Assembly: GCA_965369385.1 (NCBI GenBank) | Contig: CBDUQP010000004.1 | Coordinates: forward strand, 1-61,368 | Direction of reading: 5' to 3' | From: CBDUQP01 sp965369385 | Lineage (GTDB): Bacteria; Planctomycetota; Phycisphaerae; SM23-33 | DNA length: 61,368 nt | Shown: piece by piece, positions 1-9,476 of the stretch | Numbering within the stretch: the stretch's first letter is position 1 | Layout of the letters: the number at the start of each line of letters is the position of its first letter | Position numbers and translations under genes: made by a program | Notes under the pieces: generated by a model | Told to the model about the DNA's origin: nothing | What the model saw: only the letters and a program-made list of their open reading frames with translations | Databases searched by the model: none

Positions 1-1
1 G

Positions 2-1417
2 GACACCGAGACCAAGATGTTCTGCCGATGCAGAAACAACTTTGGCGACGCTCCGAACTCCAACGTTTGCCCGGTATGCCTGGGAATGCCCGGCGCCCTT
101 CCGGTAATGAACAAGAAGGCTGTCGATCTGTCGATGAAGGTGGCGATGGCGTTGGGGTGCAACGTGCCCGACTTTTCCAAGTGGGACCGCAAGAGCTACT
201 ACTACCCCGACCTGCCCAAGAACTACCAGATCAGCCAGTACGATCTGCCCCTCAGTGCCCGCGGTATCCTTTCAGTACCCCTGCCGGATGGCACGACCAA
301 GGATATCCGCATCCTGCGAGCCCACCTGGAAGAGGACGCGGGCAAGAATATTCACGATAACCCCGCACACACCTGCGTCGACATCAACCGCACGGGCGTT
401 CCGCTACTGGAGATCGTCTCCGAGCCCGACATGCAGTCTGCAGTGGAGGCCGGGGCATATGGGCGCACCATGCAGAGGCTGGTGAGGTGGCTTGGGGCAA
501 GCGAAGCGAACATGCAAATGGGACACATGCGTTTCGAACCAAATATTAACCTGCATATCACGCGAGACGGCAAAATATATAAAACTCCAATCGTCGAGAT
601 AAAAAATCTCAACAGTTTCCGGGCGTTGGAAAACTCGATCACGTTCGAAATTGACCGCCAATATGACGAATGGCAGAACAATAACGACTACACGATAGCG
701 AATTTCCCCAAGCAAAATCGCGGATATGACGATGCCACCGGCAGGACACTGTTCCAGCGGAACAAGGAAGAAGCCCACGATTACCGCTACTTCCCCGATC
801 CGGACCTGGTGCCGGTTATTGTGGATGAGCCTTGGCGTGAGTCGATCCGCGAGACGATCCCGGAATTGCCCATAGCACGTCGCACCCGTTATATGGATGC
901 CTGGGGCCTATCTCTGGAACATGCCGATATCCTGACGATGGACTTGGCGACCGGAGACCTGCTGGACGCGGCAATCAACGCTGGCGGAGAACCTAAACGC
1001 TGTGTTAATCTACTGATAGGCAAAGGTGCTTCAATCGCCAATGAACGTGAATGCACCATCGGCGGGATCGGAGTATCGGCCGGGCAGCTCGCTGATCTGG
1101 CCAAAATGCTGACTGCGGGCGATGTGAACGCGACCGCAGCAGAGAAGATATTCGATGTACTGGCAAGCGAAGGCGGCGATCCGCGTCAGATAGCCGAATC
1201 TCTCGGCCTGATGGCAATCCGGGACACCAGGGCAATTGAAGCGTGGGTGGACGAAGTTATCTCCGCCAATACAAAAGCGGTGGAAGATGCAAAGTCTGAT
1301 GGGAAAAGGAGCAAGAAGTCCATGGGCTTCCTGATGGGCCAGGTTATGCAGAAATCCAAGGGGGCGGCTCCTCCTGCGGAAGTCCAGAAACTACTTAATG
1401 ATAAGTTGGGGCTTTAG
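2..1417 (+). CDS. gatB: Asp-tRNA(Asn)/Glu-tRNA(Gln) amidotransferase subunit B, 5'-partial
   Basis: GatB binds misacylated Glu-tRNA(Gln) or Asp-tRNA(Asn) in the cytosolic GatCAB complex, where the acyl group is activated and amidated with ammonia from GatA. The reading frame is open to the window edge and already reads DTETKMFCRC before the first ATG at 17, so the start lies upstream, probably about 25-30 codons away. Seen: the zinc-type cysteine cluster MFCRC...VCPVCLGMPG, the GatB signature around YYYPDLPKNYQISQYD, and ERTGVPLLEIVSEPD-like residues (NRTGVPLLEIVSEPD). The C-terminal GatB/YqeY tail ends in LLNDKLGL. 471 residues are visible, against about 480-500 for the family. Its gatA/gatC partners are not in the window. 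Confidence 0.97.
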   Translation, partial: DTETKMFCRCRNNFGDAPNSNVCPVCLGMPGALPVMNKKAVDLSMKVAMALGCNVPDFSKWDRKSYYYPDLPKNYQISQYDLPLSARGILSVPLPDGTTKDIRILRAHLEEDAGKNIHDNPAHTCVDINRTGVPLLEIVSEPDMQSAVEAGAYGRTMQRLVRWLGASEANMQMGHMRFEPNINLHITRDGKIYKTPIVEIKNLNSFRALENSITFEIDRQYDEWQNNNDYTIANFPKQNRGYDDATGRTLFQRNKEEAHDYRYFPDPDLVPVIVDEPWRESIRETIPELPIARRTRYMDAWGLSLEHADILTMDLATGDLLDAAINAGGEPKRCVNLLIGKGASIANERECTIGGIGVSAGQLADLAKMLTAGDVNATAAEKIFDVLASEGGDPRQIAESLGLMAIRDTRAIEAWVDEVISANTKAVEDAKSDGKRSKKSMGFLMGQVMQKSKGAAPPAEVQKLLNDKLGL

Positions 1418-1574
1418 GCAAAAAACTGTTGGCGTTTGTGCGACAGATAAATGATACTGTTGGCACTGATTTGTAGATATCCCACCTGCGATGTGGACAT
1501 CGCAACACGACACGTTTGGTCATACCCCTTGGGATATAAACGGCGGTTTAAGAGCAACATATAGGAGTTGGCGT

Positions 1575-2972
1575 ATGGCACGTGTGGTTCAAAAACAAGA
1601 GAATCCTCTGCTCTTCGTTCTCGTTATCTTCATATTCCTGTTCGTGGTGTCGGCAGCTTTGGCGGTGCTGTTTCTCAACCAAGCCACTGAAGCTGAAGAC
1701 AAGTTGGCGACCAGGAACAAGACCCTGAGCACCCTGGCCAGCCCCAGCGATATGAATCTGCCCGTCGTCAAGAGCCTGATGAAGGCTGCTGGACGCTCTG
1801 GCGGAAAGAGCGTAGTAGCCGCCCTTAATAACGAGAGCATCAAGCTGGGCACACTCATCAGCGGCGATGTAATCTCCGTCGAAGATGCAATGAAGGCATA
1901 CGATACGCTCCATAAGAACATGGTGGATATGTATGGTATCAAGGATAAACGCGGATGGCTGCTTGGTGATGTCCTTGGCGCTTACACGGCACTGACCGAA
2001 GCCAAGACCCAAATCGCAACGCTCAATGAGCAGATAAAATCTCTGACCAAAAACGTCGGCGACAAAAGCAGCGAAATATCCAAAGCCCGCAATGCTTTTG
2101 ATGCGGAAATCGCGACGCTGTCCAAGGAAAAATCCACACTCGCCACCAGTCTGAGTGCCGCACAGGCCCTGAGAATCAAAGAACTGAAAACTGCCAGTGA
2201 CCAGGGATTGAAGATAGATCGCAAAAAACGCAAAGAGATCGAGGGTCTGAAACGCAGGATCAACGCGTTGAGTATCCAAATCAAGCTGAAGGACGCCCAG
2301 ATCAAGCTGCTGTCCAAGCCTGAAGGCACCGGTAGTGGACTCGCGCTGGGGCCAAAATCCGCAGGCCAGATCGTCGATATCATGACCGATATTCCCGTCT
2401 GCTTCATTCCGTTGGGCAAGGAAGACAATATCGTACGCGGCATGACGTTCCGCATATACAGCCCCGCCGGTATCCCCGCAGACGGTACCGGACACAAAGC
2501 ATCCATCACCGTAACAAGGGTACTGCCCAAAAATAGCCAATGCCGGATCGAGCAGGCCCACGGGCAGAAACCCGTAGCCATCGGCGACCTGTTCATGAAT
2601 ATTGCCTATGACAGGACACACACAAGAGTATTCGTCGTAAACGGTCGATTCGACCTGTTCGGAACCGGGTATGCCCGCAACAATTCTGCCAAGCGTCAGA
2701 TTGTGAACATAATCGAACGTTCCGGCGGCAAGGTTACCGAGGAAGTTTCCTACAAGACCGACTTTGTCCTGCTCGGCGAAAAACCCCTCATGCCAGATGC
2801 CCCCGGCGAAGACGACGAAGAGCATGTGCGTATGGCATATGCACGCCAGCTCAAGAAGCTCAAGGAATACAATGATGTCCTCGAGAAGGCACAGAAGCTT
2901 CGCATCGAAGTTATCAACATTAAACGCTTCCTGGCCCTGTCAGGATACGATCCGGCAAAGACGCTGAAATAG
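1575..2972 (+). CDS. membrane-anchored coiled-coil protein with C-terminal BRCT-like domain
   Basis: Protein of 465 aa of unknown role. The ATG at 1575 is chosen because AGGAG lies at about 1563-1567; an in-frame ATG at 1491 has no ribosome site and only adds a non-conserved leader. A basic N-terminus (MARVVQKQ) is followed by one hydrophobic helix (about residues 13-35). A long charged coiled coil covers about 130-245. A small beta-rich middle part follows (about 265-345). The last ~115 residues look like a BRCT domain: RVFVVNGRFDLF, then IVNIIERSGGKVTEEVS, then KTDFVLLGEKP, a charged insert, and KAQKLRIEVINIKRFLAL. BRCT assignment is pattern recognition of the GGKV...TDFVLLGE and final helix motifs, not a search. 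BRCT domains are normally cytosolic, so a single-pass anchor is odd. Confidence 0.75.
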   Translation: MARVVQKQENPLLFVLVIFIFLFVVSAALAVLFLNQATEAEDKLATRNKTLSTLASPSDMNLPVVKSLMKAAGRSGGKSVVAALNNESIKLGTLISGDVISVEDAMKAYDTLHKNMVDMYGIKDKRGWLLGDVLGAYTALTEAKTQIATLNEQIKSLTKNVGDKSSEISKARNAFDAEIATLSKEKSTLATSLSAAQALRIKELKTASDQGLKIDRKKRKEIEGLKRRINALSIQIKLKDAQIKLLSKPEGTGSGLALGPKSAGQIVDIMTDIPVCFIPLGKEDNIVRGMTFRIYSPAGIPADGTGHKASITVTRVLPKNSQCRIEQAHGQKPVAIGDLFMNIAYDRTHTRVFVVNGRFDLFGTGYARNNSAKRQIVNIIERSGGKVTEEVSYKTDFVLLGEKPLMPDAPGEDDEEHVRMAYARQLKKLKEYNDVLEKAQKLRIEVINIKRFLALSGYDPAKTLK

Positions 2973-2996
2973 GTCAATATCCACGCAAAACTCGCC

Positions 2997-3030
2997 AGCG
3001 CGGCGGCCACCTCCGGCCGCCGCGCTGCTT
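2997..3030 (+). terminator. GC-rich hairpin terminator
   Basis: A perfect 12-bp stem (agcgcggcggcc / ggccgccgcgct) with a 6-nt loop, followed by a short T run (gctttgc), 24 nt after the stop of the coiled-coil gene. It separates that gene from the aminotransferase promoter. Confidence 0.7.
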
Positions 3031-3045
3031 TGCGCCCAGGTAGCC

Positions 3046-3073
3046 TTGACATCACCGCTGTAATCCTTATCGT
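3046..3073 (+). promoter_or_regulatory. putative sigma-70-type promoter of the aminotransferase
   Basis: An exact TTGACA at 3046-3051 is followed after 16 nt by TATCGT (3068-3073). It lies just past the hairpin terminator of the upstream gene and about 55 nt before the ATG at 3128. The -10 box is weak, so only the -35 is strong evidence. Confidence 0.45.
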
Positions 3074-3127
3074 ATTTACTTGTTGAGATAAAATTATCGT
3101 CGGCAGCAAACCACAAGGATACGCCAG

Positions 3128-4315
3128 ATGAAGCTCTCCAAAAGAATATCAGCAATCGGTGTAAGCGCCACCATCGCCATAACCTCACGTGCCAAAGAAC
3201 TCCAGGCCGAAGGCATCGACATTGTGAGCTATGGCGCAGGCGAACCTGATTTCGACACGCCGCAATTCCTCAAAGATGCTGCAATTGAGGCACTAGCCAG
3301 CGGCGACACGAAATACAACCCCAGAAAGGCTGCCGCCCTGCGAGAAGCTATAGCCGCAAAGTGCCTGAAGGAAAACGGCCTGAATTACACCGCCGATCAG
3401 GTTGTCGTAACCATTGGCGCAAAACACGCTTGTGAAGCTATCTGCCAGGTCGTCCTCGATCCCGGCGACAAGGTGCTCATACCCGCCCCCTACTGGGTCA
3501 GCTATCCCGAAATGGTCAAGCTCGCCGGCGGCATCCCCGTGATCCTGCCTGCAGGCAGCGACACCCAGTTCAAAATCACCGGAAAGCAGATCCTCGACGC
3601 CGCAGATGCCGACACGAAAATGCTGATCCTGAACTCGCCGAACAACCCCACTGGCGTCAGCTACTCACGCGAGGAACTCCAGGACATCGCCGATGCAGTC
3701 CTGAAGACCGACATGATCGTCCTCAGCGACGAAATCTACGAGAAGCTCATCTATGGCGACACCGAGTTCGTCTCGTTCGCTTCACTTGACGAGCGTCTCA
3801 TGGATCGCACCATCACCGTAAACGGCCTGAGCAAGACATACTCGATGACCGGATGGCGACTCGGATGGGCCGCCGGCCCCAAAGACGTAATCGGTGCCAT
3901 AAAACGCCTCATGAGCCACCAGACCACCAATCCCGTCAGCTTCGCACAAGCAGCGGCGTTGGCGGCATACGTCGATCCGCAGGCCGACGCAATTGTCGAA
4001 GGGATGCGGCAGGAATTCGAAAAACGCGGCATCCACATGGCAAAACGCCTTAACGCCATTGACGGGATCACCTGCATTCAGCCGGAAGGTGCGTTCTACT
4101 GCTTCCCCGATGTGAGCGCCCACTATGGCCGCGAGATCTGCGGAACGAAGATCGACGGTTCGATGACGCTGGCGAAAGTCGCCCTGGAAGAAGCCAAAAT
4201 AGCCGTTGTCCCGGGTGCGGCCTTTGGTGAAGACAAGTGCATTCGCCTGAGCTTTGCCACCAGCATGGAACAGATCGACAAGGGCCTCGACCGCCTGACC
4301 GAACTGCTCAAGTAG
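3128..4315 (+). CDS. aspartate aminotransferase-type PLP enzyme (class I/II)
   Basis: Fold-type I PLP aminotransferase, 395 aa, the usual length for subgroup Ib aspartate/prephenate aminotransferases. These transfer an amino group between aspartate (or related acids) and 2-oxoglutarate in the cytosol. Seen: substrate segment GAGEPDFDTP near residue 40, PAPYWVSYPEM, the NSPNNPTG motif binding PLP, LSDEIYEKL with the PLP-contacting Asp and Tyr, and the Schiff-base lysine in NGLSKTYSMTGWRLGW near residue 237. The carboxylate-binding Arg is in IRLSFATS. A monocistronic layout is suggested by its own promoter and a shared downstream hairpin. Exact substrate (aspartate versus prephenate or aromatic) cannot be told. 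Confidence 0.93.
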   Translation: MKLSKRISAIGVSATIAITSRAKELQAEGIDIVSYGAGEPDFDTPQFLKDAAIEALASGDTKYNPRKAAALREAIAAKCLKENGLNYTADQVVVTIGAKHACEAICQVVLDPGDKVLIPAPYWVSYPEMVKLAGGIPVILPAGSDTQFKITGKQILDAADADTKMLILNSPNNPTGVSYSREELQDIADAVLKTDMIVLSDEIYEKLIYGDTEFVSFASLDERLMDRTITVNGLSKTYSMTGWRLGWAAGPKDVIGAIKRLMSHQTTNPVSFAQAAALAAYVDPQADAIVEGMRQEFEKRGIHMAKRLNAIDGITCIQPEGAFYCFPDVSAHYGREICGTKIDGSMTLAKVALEEAKIAVVPGAAFGEDKCIRLSFATSMEQIDKGLDRLTELLK

Positions 4316-4360
4316 GCAAACAAGCCGCGCGTGACACATCACGGATTGACTGAGAATAAG

Positions 4361-4397
4361 AAAACGGGTCGTCTGGAAGAATCCGGACGGCCCGTTT
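4361..4397. terminator. bidirectional hairpin between convergent genes
   Basis: Inverted repeat aaacgggtcgtc...ggacggcccgttt between the aminotransferase (+) and the TPR gene (-). A flanking A run on the left and T run on the right allow termination from both sides. Confidence 0.7.
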
Positions 4398-4421
4398 CCT
4401 GTTGGACATATTGCTGTTTGT

Positions 4422-6077
4422 TTACTGCTCTGTGCCGGCTGCGGAGTGGATTTTCCACAGGCTTCGCCACGTGGCGGCGGCTTTGTCCATCAAGCCCATA
4501 TTCTGCAGGCAAAGCGCCAGCCCCGCTCGAACGGGTTCGCAATTTGGTGTTTCCTTTGCGGCTTGTTCCATCTCTTTGACTGCGACTTCGAACTCGCGTC
4601 GATCCGTATGCAACAATCCTAGTCTGTAGTGCAAATCAATATACTCAGGCTGAACATCCAACACCCGCGTGAACGTTTCAATAGCTTCGGTGCCCATCCC
4701 AAGGTCCTGCTGGCAGATTCCCAGCTTGATCAAGGCTTGAACATAGGTAGGATTGATATTGACGGCCTGCTGGAACTGCTCAAGTGCTTCTTTCTGCCTA
4801 TCTTCGGCGCGGAGCAGCACGCCATAGCGATATCGCACATCCGCCTGATGCCCGTTTCGCGAGACCTCATCGGCATGCATCTGCAACTGCTTCTTGAGGA
4901 GCATTTCGTTATCGAGCGACACATTTGCGCTGGCAACGTCTTCATCTTCATCAAAGCCTCTGAGATACTCATCCGCCATTGCCGACTTAAGTTGCAGCCG
5001 CGACATCTCCGTCAGTAGCAGCGAGCTGTTTGGCTCAACCGACAATGCCAACTCAAAGCTGTTCATGGCGTCGGCCTTCTTGCCGGCAGCCATCTGGGAA
5101 ACTCCGAGTCCCACGTAGGTCAGCAGAACGTTTTCATTGAGTTGCGCCGCTTCGTGGAAGGCGTCGGCCGCCTGTTCCCATCGTCCGGCAATCAGGTGGA
5201 ACGTTCCGAGCTTAACGAATGCCTCCAGATAGTTCGGTTGCAGCGCGATCGCCTCATGGTAGTGCATAACTGCTGCGTCCGAATCGCCAACCTGGTTATA
5301 CAAATCGGCAAGTCTCACGTGCAGATCAGGGAAATCGCCCTGTCGATCGATCAGCCACTCCAGGCGTTCGATGGCCTGGCGAACCTGCCCGGAAGCAACA
5401 AGAGCTTCAACCTGGTCATCAACGAGCGACCAGTTTTCCGGTTCGAGCGCGATGGCGGTTTCATATTCTCCCACGGCCTGGTCATACATACCTGCCCGAT
5501 AATACATATGCGCAAGTGCGATGCGTGTGTGCGTAATCTGCGGTTGGAGGTCTCGCAGCTCTGTATATTGCTCGATGGCACCGTCAATGTCGTTTGTGAC
5601 GAGGCACACGGCGGCGAGTCGTTCTCTGGCAGCGCTGAACGTGTCATCACACTCGATGGCATCCTGGTAGAAGCGAATTGCCAACCGGCTGTCGCCAAGC
5701 CTCTCATGGCAGAATCCCATCGCAAACAGCACCGAAACTTCTCCCGGGCGTTGTTGGTTGGCAAACTCCAACTGCTCCAATGCCTTGTCGATTTGTCCCA
5801 TGTCGCCATATGCGGACGCCAGCGCCAGTCTTGCAACGGCGTAGTCGCTCTTCAGTTCGCAGGCACATAACAGGTGCTCGATTGCATCTTCAATGCGAAC
5901 TGCCCGCAAGTTGGCAAGTCCGACCTTGAACTGCAAGTCTGGCCAATCAGGATTCTTATCGCACCTGGCCTGAATGCTCTCGAGAGAGTTTGCCTGGGGC
6001 ACCCAGTAATGGCTGTCAAGAATATCACCAATATCGCTTTCCAGGCCTCTGCCCAGTAATTCCAAAAGATGGCTCAC
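4422..6077 (-). CDS. TPR-repeat protein
   Basis: Protein of 551 aa made almost wholly of tetratricopeptide repeats, a scaffold for protein-protein contacts. The start is placed at GTG 6077 because AAGGAGAG sits just upstream; the longer frame to 6191 would overlap the preceding gene by about 100 nt. Roughly a dozen TPR units can be followed from about residue 35 (for example DLQFKVGLANLRAVRIEDAI and VQALIKLGICQQDLGMGTEA). No signal peptide or membrane segment is seen. The gap to the preceding TPR gene is 13 nt, so the two are probably cotranscribed at the distal end of the polysaccharide locus. A role in assembly or control of polysaccharide export is inference from position only. Confidence 0.85.
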   Translation of the reverse strand: MSHLLELLGRGLESDIGDILDSHYWVPQANSLESIQARCDKNPDWPDLQFKVGLANLRAVRIEDAIEHLLCACELKSDYAVARLALASAYGDMGQIDKALEQLEFANQQRPGEVSVLFAMGFCHERLGDSRLAIRFYQDAIECDDTFSAARERLAAVCLVTNDIDGAIEQYTELRDLQPQITHTRIALAHMYYRAGMYDQAVGEYETAIALEPENWSLVDDQVEALVASGQVRQAIERLEWLIDRQGDFPDLHVRLADLYNQVGDSDAAVMHYHEAIALQPNYLEAFVKLGTFHLIAGRWEQAADAFHEAAQLNENVLLTYVGLGVSQMAAGKKADAMNSFELALSVEPNSSLLLTEMSRLQLKSAMADEYLRGFDEDEDVASANVSLDNEMLLKKQLQMHADEVSRNGHQADVRYRYGVLLRAEDRQKEALEQFQQAVNINPTYVQALIKLGICQQDLGMGTEAIETFTRVLDVQPEYIDLHYRLGLLHTDRREFEVAVKEMEQAAKETPNCEPVRAGLALCLQNMGLMDKAAATWRSLWKIHSAAGTEQ

Positions 6078-6090
6078 GCGATCTCTCCTT

Positions 6091-7356
6091 CTAAGCTGCC
6101 GATACGTCCAACGCCATGCGAGCACGCTCGTAATTCGGCTTAAGTTCCAACGCTCTCCTGAGATGAATATTGGCCTTTCGACGCTTACCACCGTTCCTCA
6201 GGAGTTCTCCCGTCTTGCAATGAACGTCTGGCCAGTCCGCACCACACGCTATTGCCCGCTCCAAATACCTGATCGCCGAAGCCGTATCGCCCATATCCGA
6301 GCAGATATCCGCCAACTGCATCAGGCCCTTTACATAATTACCGTTCGTCGCTACCGCCTGGCTTGCACGGGCAAGCGCCACGTCCATATCGCCCAGACGC
6401 TGGTAAACCCGGCTGCTGTGATACAGCATGTCGGCATAATCAGGATGCTCACGCACCACGCGATCCAGCTCAGATGCGACCGTCCGCAACAGTTCCACAT
6501 CCACCTCACCACAACGCTGCGAAAGCAACGCTTCGATGAACTCGGGCTCACGAAGCATGTATTCAGCCAGATCGCATCCGCGCAGAGTCCGATTCACCGG
6601 TGAATCCGAAAGCTCGACTTCTATCTCCAATCCACTTTCCTGTGCGGCCCGCATCGCAATCGCCAATTGCCTGGCCAGCACAGTGTCCTTCGGATTGAGA
6701 GTAAATGCGGCCTGCAGGTTTCCCAGCGCAGCGGCTATATCGCCCATCGCTCCGGCCGCCATCGCCAGATATCTGCGTGCACGAACGTTTGTCTCGTCGC
6801 ATGCAACTGCATTTTCGAATTCGCGACGTGCATCCTCATAACGGTCTTCCCGGGCTCTAAACAGACCCATCTGAATGAACATCTCCGCGTTATTACCGAC
6901 TTCTCGCATTGCCTGAATCAGCGTCATTACCGCATGCTCACGCCTTCCGCCCATGAACATCGCCTGTGAACACTTGATCCAATCGGAAGCACTGCCGCCA
7001 TTTCGCCTGCAAGTTCGCAAGTATGCGTCCCCACTCGCGGAATGCATGCCCATCTGTGCAAGCACAACTGCATACTTGCGACCCACTTTCGCATCATCGG
7101 GCAACATTTCGGCTGCAACACGCAGGTGTATTCTCGCCCGCTTAATCGCACCGGCGTCCATTGCCTCAAAGCCGAGTGCACGTTGAGCCAGCCCATACTT
7201 CCTGCGTACGGTTGTCATCAAGCGTTTATGCCTGTCGCCGAGCCCGTCGAGAATTCGCAAACACGCCGCATACTCTCTGCGACGATACTCACTGAGACAT
7301 CTCTTGTAGGCTTCTGCGTCAGCCAATCGTTGTCGGATCTTTCTCAAGATTAACAT
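6091..7356 (-). CDS. TPR-repeat protein
   Basis: Protein of 421 aa starting MLILRKIRQRLADAEAYKRCL. The ATG at 7356 has GGAGG about 6 nt upstream; the frame continues open to a GTG at 7509 with no ribosome site, so the shorter start is preferred. The first ~60 residues are basic and helical. TPR units follow from about residue 60 to the end, including MGLFRAREDRYEDARREFEN, LGNLQAAFTLNPKDTVLARQ and IHLRRALELKPNYERARMAL. No signal peptide or membrane helix. It is followed after 13 nt by a second TPR gene and preceded by the truncated sugar transferase. The function is unknown; a scaffolding role is the family expectation. Confidence 0.82.
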   Translation of the reverse strand: MLILRKIRQRLADAEAYKRCLSEYRRREYAACLRILDGLGDRHKRLMTTVRRKYGLAQRALGFEAMDAGAIKRARIHLRVAAEMLPDDAKVGRKYAVVLAQMGMHSASGDAYLRTCRRNGGSASDWIKCSQAMFMGGRREHAVMTLIQAMREVGNNAEMFIQMGLFRAREDRYEDARREFENAVACDETNVRARRYLAMAAGAMGDIAAALGNLQAAFTLNPKDTVLARQLAIAMRAAQESGLEIEVELSDSPVNRTLRGCDLAEYMLREPEFIEALLSQRCGEVDVELLRTVASELDRVVREHPDYADMLYHSSRVYQRLGDMDVALARASQAVATNGNYVKGLMQLADICSDMGDTASAIRYLERAIACGADWPDVHCKTGELLRNGGKRRKANIHLRRALELKPNYERARMALDVSAA

Positions 7357-7576
7357 GGCTTGCCTCCAAGGAATCTTATCGGCACAGATTTCGAGCCTAT
7401 GAAATAAGCGAGACAGATAGTTCCCCCATTTCTCCGGCACTCCGCGACGGTCCGATCGGCGCATCGAAAAGGCCACAAAGTCCCGCAGGACACTTGCAGC
7501 CTTAATCACATGTTAGCTAACCATTTAGCGCTAGTTATTTGTAACAGCGAATTTAACTTGTCGCCGTTAGAAAATA

Positions 7577-7943
7577 CTAGTAAGCGCCCCTTCCCGTTAG
7601 CTCCGCCGCAATGGTCTGGATCCGTATCATTGTATCCAGCAAGAAGTTACGAGTTTGAATGTAATACAGATCAAGCTCGACCCACCTGTCATAGGAAAGC
7701 TGGCTGCGACCTGATATCTGCCAAAGGCATGTCAGACCAGGCTTTACCTTTGTGCGAAGCAATGCCCTGCCTTGTGTATTCTGGGCCTCGGGATACCACA
7801 GAGGCCTGGGCCCAACCAGCGTCATCTGCCCCATAAGAACATTCACCAACTGCGGAAGCTCGTCGATGCTCGTGCGGCGAATTATCTTACCCACACGTGT
7901 GAGTCGAGGATCCTTCGCGATCTTGAAAACAGAACCATCCTGC
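7577..7943 (-). pseudogene. truncated bacterial sugar transferase (WcaJ/PglC-type), 3' part only
   Basis: The frame encodes the C-terminal part of a polyprenyl-phosphate hexose-1-phosphate transferase. Seen: DGSVFKIAKDPRLTRVGK, the RRTSIDELPQLVNVL segment with the Asp-Glu pair regarded as catalytic in this family, GQMTLVGPRPLW, KPGLTCLWQISGRS and a normal end LTGRGAY. The N-terminal membrane helix and the KFRTM-type region are absent. Homology begins exactly at the stop codon of the upstream flippase, with no in-frame start or ribosome site at the junction; the frame only continues by running out of phase inside the flippase gene. A deletion or recombination scar is the simplest reading. Such enzymes normally load the first sugar on undecaprenyl phosphate; this copy is unlikely to work alone. 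Confidence 0.75.
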
Positions 7944-9476
7944 TCACGTGCGTTTCCTCCGCGCGCGTTTGAGCATGGTCTGAGCACCTGCAACCAGGAG
8001 GCGTTTTTCATGCCCTTGGAACACCAGCCCCGTCTGCCAGAACAACACGCACAAAACAGCCCACAGACCGACTGCCGCATAACCGGGCAGCAGCAACACC
8101 AGCGGCGTCATCTGCACTGCGATAGTCGTCCAGCTAACCGCAGGGCGAACCACACGCAGATAGATTACTGATACGATACCAACGCCGATGAACTGTCCCA
8201 CGCCTGCGGCACAGGCAACGCCATACAGACCGCCCGGGCCTACCCACCACGCCGCAAGACACCAATTCGCCAGCCCGCCAGCCAGGCCCGCCAGCACTAT
8301 CAGCGAGGGTCTCTCGTGCAATTTTGCGGTCATCGCGAGGATGGCCATGTTGGCAACCACCTGAAAACTCATCATGAGCGGGCCCACAAGCAGGCGCCCT
8401 TCCCTGTATTCCGGCTTGAGCACCAGCACCCACCACTGCGAGGTCGCATGAATCATCACGCCAAGCGTTACCAGAGCTATCACCAACCCCTTGTAGGATG
8501 TCTCCATGACACCGTTGGCGACTATACGATGGCCGCTCTCCCAGCGTTTGGCAACATGCACGAATACCACCGTCCACGCGGCCTGGGCCAGCAGCAACAC
8601 CGGCTGACCCAACCGAAGGAACGGGTAGAAAACGCCTGCCTGATCCTTGCTCAGATACCAGGTAGCCATGAAGAAACTGATGTGCTGGTTCACGATCCAC
8701 AGCACTGTACCAATAAGCGATACGAAACCAAATGCCGCCATACGCCGCAACATTGCAGATTTCGCACCCTCTGGACCTTCCGGATCGACGCTTACCGCCC
8801 CGGCCGGTGGCATGGTGACCCCTCGAAAATACAAATGCAGCATGCACATACCGAACGCCAGCGTGCCTGCCAGCGACACCGCGTGCGCCACCAGCACAAT
8901 CAGCGCCGAAGACCGCACCAGCAGCAATACGACAGCAAGAATCGTGAATGACAGCCCAAACATGATCTCCAGGACCGAGACCATCCTGTAAGCCCGGAGT
9001 CCTCGCAGGAATGCTATTATATTAGTGTAGAATGCCAGCAGCAGTCCGTTGGCAAGCGCCAGCCAGCATATCATGAGATGATGATTCCAGTCCACACCCG
9101 CGACCGGCTCACCTGCCATGAGCACCCACTTGGTAATCAACCCCGATGCACACATGGCACCTGCAAATGCAAACAGGCCGATTGCAGTAAGCCAGATACA
9201 CATTTTGCGATACAGCTCGCCAAGCCTGCCGGCGGCTTCGTATACGTTCACATAGCGTTCAAGACTGCTGTTTGCCCCCAGAGTCATGATCGGACCGGCA
9301 ATGTTTATGAGCATTATGCCCAAGCCGAGCAAGGCATACTGCTCCCTTGCCATCAGCCACGTGAGAATCGCAATGCGCAGCAGTCCCATGCCCCTCTGAA
9401 GGGCCGTCATGGGAACATAAAGCAGCAATGAGCCGCCGAGCGTTCCCGCATGGAACAATCTCTGAACGATAGACAA
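7944..9476 (-). CDS. polysaccharide flippase of the MOP superfamily (Wzx-like)
   Basis: Integral membrane protein of 510 aa with about 12-14 hydrophobic helices, as in Wzx/MATE-type flippases that move lipid-linked oligosaccharides across the inner membrane. The N-terminus LLLYVPMTALQRGMGLLRIA and the helix pattern fit polysaccharide biosynthesis transporters; there are no sharp catalytic motifs. The start is a TTG at 9476 with AGGAG 6 nt upstream. A charged tail (HEKRLL...KRARRKRT) ends the protein exactly where the truncated sugar transferase begins. It sits between the BY-kinase-like gene and that fragment in a minus-strand surface-polysaccharide locus. Confidence 0.85.
   Translation of the reverse strand: MSIVQRLFHAGTLGGSLLLYVPMTALQRGMGLLRIAILTWLMAREQYALLGLGIMLINIAGPIMTLGANSSLERYVNVYEAAGRLGELYRKMCIWLTAIGLFAFAGAMCASGLITKWVLMAGEPVAGVDWNHHLMICWLALANGLLLAFYTNIIAFLRGLRAYRMVSVLEIMFGLSFTILAVVLLLVRSSALIVLVAHAVSLAGTLAFGMCMLHLYFRGVTMPPAGAVSVDPEGPEGAKSAMLRRMAAFGFVSLIGTVLWIVNQHISFFMATWYLSKDQAGVFYPFLRLGQPVLLLAQAAWTVVFVHVAKRWESGHRIVANGVMETSYKGLVIALVTLGVMIHATSQWWVLVLKPEYREGRLLVGPLMMSFQVVANMAILAMTAKLHERPSLIVLAGLAGGLANWCLAAWWVGPGGLYGVACAAGVGQFIGVGIVSVIYLRVVRPAVSWTTIAVQMTPLVLLLPGYAAVGLWAVLCVLFWQTGLVFQGHEKRLLVAGAQTMLKRARRKRT

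Noticed and set aside
1548..2825. 425-codon minus-strand open frame
   Set aside because: Shadow of the coiled-coil gene on the plus strand; the composition follows the codon pattern of that gene.
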